Source: an uncultured Methylobacillus sp. (GTDB taxonomy: Bacteria > Pseudomonadota > Gammaproteobacteria > Burkholderiales > Methylophilaceae). Taken from it: 15,875 nt of DNA. The stretch lies in the NCBI GenBank assembly GCA_946478865.1, contig CAMLDO010000039.1:1-15875 (forward strand), given 5' to 3'. A model generated the notes under the pieces. It was not told the origin of the DNA. It was given only the letters and a program-made list of their open reading frames with translations, and did not search any database. A program made the translations under genes and the position numbers. Shown here one piece after another: positions 14,727-15,875 of this stretch (positions are counted from its first letter, which is position 1; every line of letters starts with the position of its first letter).

Positions 14727-15155
14727 ATGCACGCACGCGTCAAATGGGTTGAAAACGTCTGCTTCGTGGGCGAATCGGAAACCGGCCACGCCATCGTCAT
14801 CGACGGCGCCCCCGAGTCCGGTGGCCGCAACCTCGGCATGCGACCGATGGAGCTGCTGCTGATCGGCATGGGCAGCTGTACCGCTTTCGACGTCGTGACT
14901 ATTCTCAAGAAGGGCCGCCAGGACGTTACCGACTGCTACGCTGAACTCGACGCCACCCGCGCGGACGAAGTACCCAAGGTGTTCACCAGGATCCACGTGC
15001 ATTTCGTGGTGAAGGGCCGCAAGTTGAATCCGCTACAGGTCGAGCGCGCGGTCAAGCTGTCAGCGGAGAAGTATTGCTCTGCGTCGCTGATGCTGGGGAA
15101 GACAGCGGAGATTACGCACGATTTCGAGATCGTCGAGGAAGAGGCGGCAGCTTAA
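14727..15155 (+). CDS. OsmC-family protein (YhfA-like)
   Basis: The product has 142 residues. The ATG at 14727 follows AGGAAAAA and is chosen over an in-frame ATG at 14640 that lies upstream of the probable promoter. OsmC-family proteins are dimeric thiol peroxidases acting on organic hydroperoxides. The two active-site cysteines are present: Cys51 in GMGSCTAFDVVTIL and Cys117 in KYCSASLML, with the conserved RPMELLL helix before the first. The length and the GMRPMELL/GSCTA pattern match the YhfA-like subgroup, whose physiological substrate is unclear. It is cytoplasmic. The next gene starts 13 bases downstream and may be co-transcribed. Confidence 0.92.
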   Translation: MHARVKWVENVCFVGESETGHAIVIDGAPESGGRNLGMRPMELLLIGMGSCTAFDVVTILKKGRQDVTDCYAELDATRADEVPKVFTRIHVHFVVKGRKLNPLQVERAVKLSAEKYCSASLMLGKTAEITHDFEIVEEEAAA

Positions 15156-15168
15156 GTTGCCATAGGCG

Positions 15169-15570
15169 ATGGATGTCATCTCTTCCAGCCAGCTTTGGGA
15201 AATTCTCAAGCACGCCGGAGCATGGCTTGCGAATTTAGGCCGCGCCAGCCGGGAGAGAAAAGAGCAGTCGGTCAGGGCGGTGAGAAATGTCATTACTGCT
15301 TCAAGAGAGACTGCCGTTTATGTTCGCCAATTGAAAGAAACCGGTAAACGTAACCATGCAACGGAAGCCCATTTATCCGTCCTCTGGACGGAATTGAGTT
15401 TTGCACTTGAGGACATAGGCATTTCCAAGCTTGCGAAACGTTGCCATATTAACGGCAAGCATTGGGCTGATCCTGACCATTACGATCGGGAGTTCCTGCA
15501 GAAAGCGGACGTTAGCCTTGATCGTATGGAAAAACTTGCCAATCAAATACTTATACAAATCAGACGTTAG
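15169..15570 (+). CDS. Conserved-looking hypothetical protein, helical
   Basis: The product has 133 residues. I do not recognise the family with confidence. The sequence is mostly helical: a short amphipathic N-terminus (LWEILKHAGAWLANLG), a basic stretch (RASRERKEQSVRAVRNVI) and a more distinctive C-terminal half (LSFALEDIGISKLAKRCHI, HWADPDHYDREFLQKADVSL, RMEKLANQIL). There is no signal peptide or true membrane segment. Base use is unlike its neighbours: 15301-15360 has only 26 G/C in 60, while the adjoining genes are clearly GC-rich. This suggests later acquisition. The Shine-Dalgarno is weak (AGGCG close to the ATG), so expression may depend on coupling to the OsmC gene 13 bases upstream. 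Confidence 0.7.
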   Translation: MDVISSSQLWEILKHAGAWLANLGRASRERKEQSVRAVRNVITASRETAVYVRQLKETGKRNHATEAHLSVLWTELSFALEDIGISKLAKRCHINGKHWADPDHYDREFLQKADVSLDRMEKLANQILIQIRR

Positions 15571-15612
15571 CTTCGCTTGTGCTGGTGGAGCTAGCGCTGA
15601 ATTAATGGAGTA

Positions 15613-15642
15613 ATAAAAAGCCGGCATTTGCCGGCTTTTTAT
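15613..15642. terminator. Bidirectional rho-independent terminator
   Basis: ATAAAAAGCCGGC and GCCGGCTTTTTAT form a perfect 13-base-pair stem with an ATTT loop. The A run on one arm and the T run on the other let it stop transcription from both sides. It serves the rightward gene ending at 15570 and the leftward gene ending at 15642. Confidence 0.88.
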
Positions 15643-15875
15643 CAGGCTGCGATCTTGCGTATCGTCAGCGGCTGCTTATTCTCGATCACTTCAAACAACC
15701 GATCGATATTCGGGTGCTTACCCGGATTCTCTTCCGCATCCGCCGTATGCTCCGCATAAAGTTCCAGTCCCTTTTCCGCCGCTTCCGGCGTGATGTTGCC
15801 ATACAGGTTAGCCAGATGCAGATACAGGCGCAGCGAGCCTTGGCTGCCGGCCTTGTTTTCGATCATGCCGGCGAT
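15642..15875 (-). CDS. DUF2322-like protein, C-terminal part (partial, runs off right edge)
   Basis: An open frame enters from the right edge and stops at 15642 (TGA), giving at least 77 residues. An internal ATG at 15864-15866 exists, but the frame stays open to the edge and the family is longer, so this is most likely the C-terminal part. The sequence (NKAGSQGSLRLYLHLANLYG, TPEAAEKGLELYAEHTADAE, PGKHPNIDRLFEVIEN) matches my recollection of DUF2322, a proteobacterial family of unknown function. It is soluble and helical. Its stop codon touches the stem of the bidirectional terminator. Confidence 0.7.
   Translation of the reverse strand: MAGMIENKAGSQGSLRLYLHLANLYGNITPEAAEKGLELYAEHTADAEENPGKHPNIDRLFEVIENKQPLTIRKIAA

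Overview
The window looks like a GC-rich proteobacterial chromosome, most likely a betaproteobacterium of the Nitrosomonadales/Gallionellaceae kind. This is inferred from the gene content (UbiD, BioA followed by a PBP4-type DacB, DUF3568, DUF3149-like and DUF2322-like proteins) and codon use; no rRNA or other marker gene is present. About 19 protein genes are supported. No tRNA, rRNA, CRISPR array, insertion sequence or origin was recognised.

Layout. 1-638 (-) is the N-terminal part of a membrane protein resembling FtsH, running off the left edge. 639-982 is a regulatory intergenic region with a perfect CRP-type palindrome placed exactly for a class II promoter, ahead of an exported YHS-like/pentapeptide-repeat protein (983-1924). 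Convergent to it is a Crp/Fnr-family regulator (1956-2630, -) whose recognition helix fits that palindrome. A lysine-rich, histone-H1-like protein diverges from the regulator (2781-3296). A compact minus-strand operon (4818 down to 3360) encodes an acidic, internally duplicated protein, a thioredoxin-like protein and a phage-type ASCH-like protein. An OafA-type acyltransferase (4963-6228) diverges from it.

6342-7705 is a two-gene unit for a DUF3568 lipoprotein and an exported Gly/Ser-rich protein, preceded by a sigma-54-like promoter and closed by a clear terminator. A two-TM protein with a PLD-like C-terminal domain follows (7723-8655). bioA (8760-10067) overlaps dacB (10067-11464) by one base. 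An alpha/beta hydrolase (-), an exported FKBP isomerase (+) with its terminator, a 47-residue membrane protein (+), ubiD (-), an OsmC-family protein (+), an unrecognised lower-GC gene (+), a bidirectional terminator and a DUF2322-like C-terminal fragment (-) complete the window.

Most of the right half is ordinary housekeeping: biotin and ubiquinone synthesis, peptidoglycan trimming, protein folding. The more novel material is in the left half: the regulator/class II promoter/pentapeptide pair, the acidic-thioredoxin-ASCH operon, and the sigma-54-like surface-protein unit. No defence island or complete mobile element could be supported.
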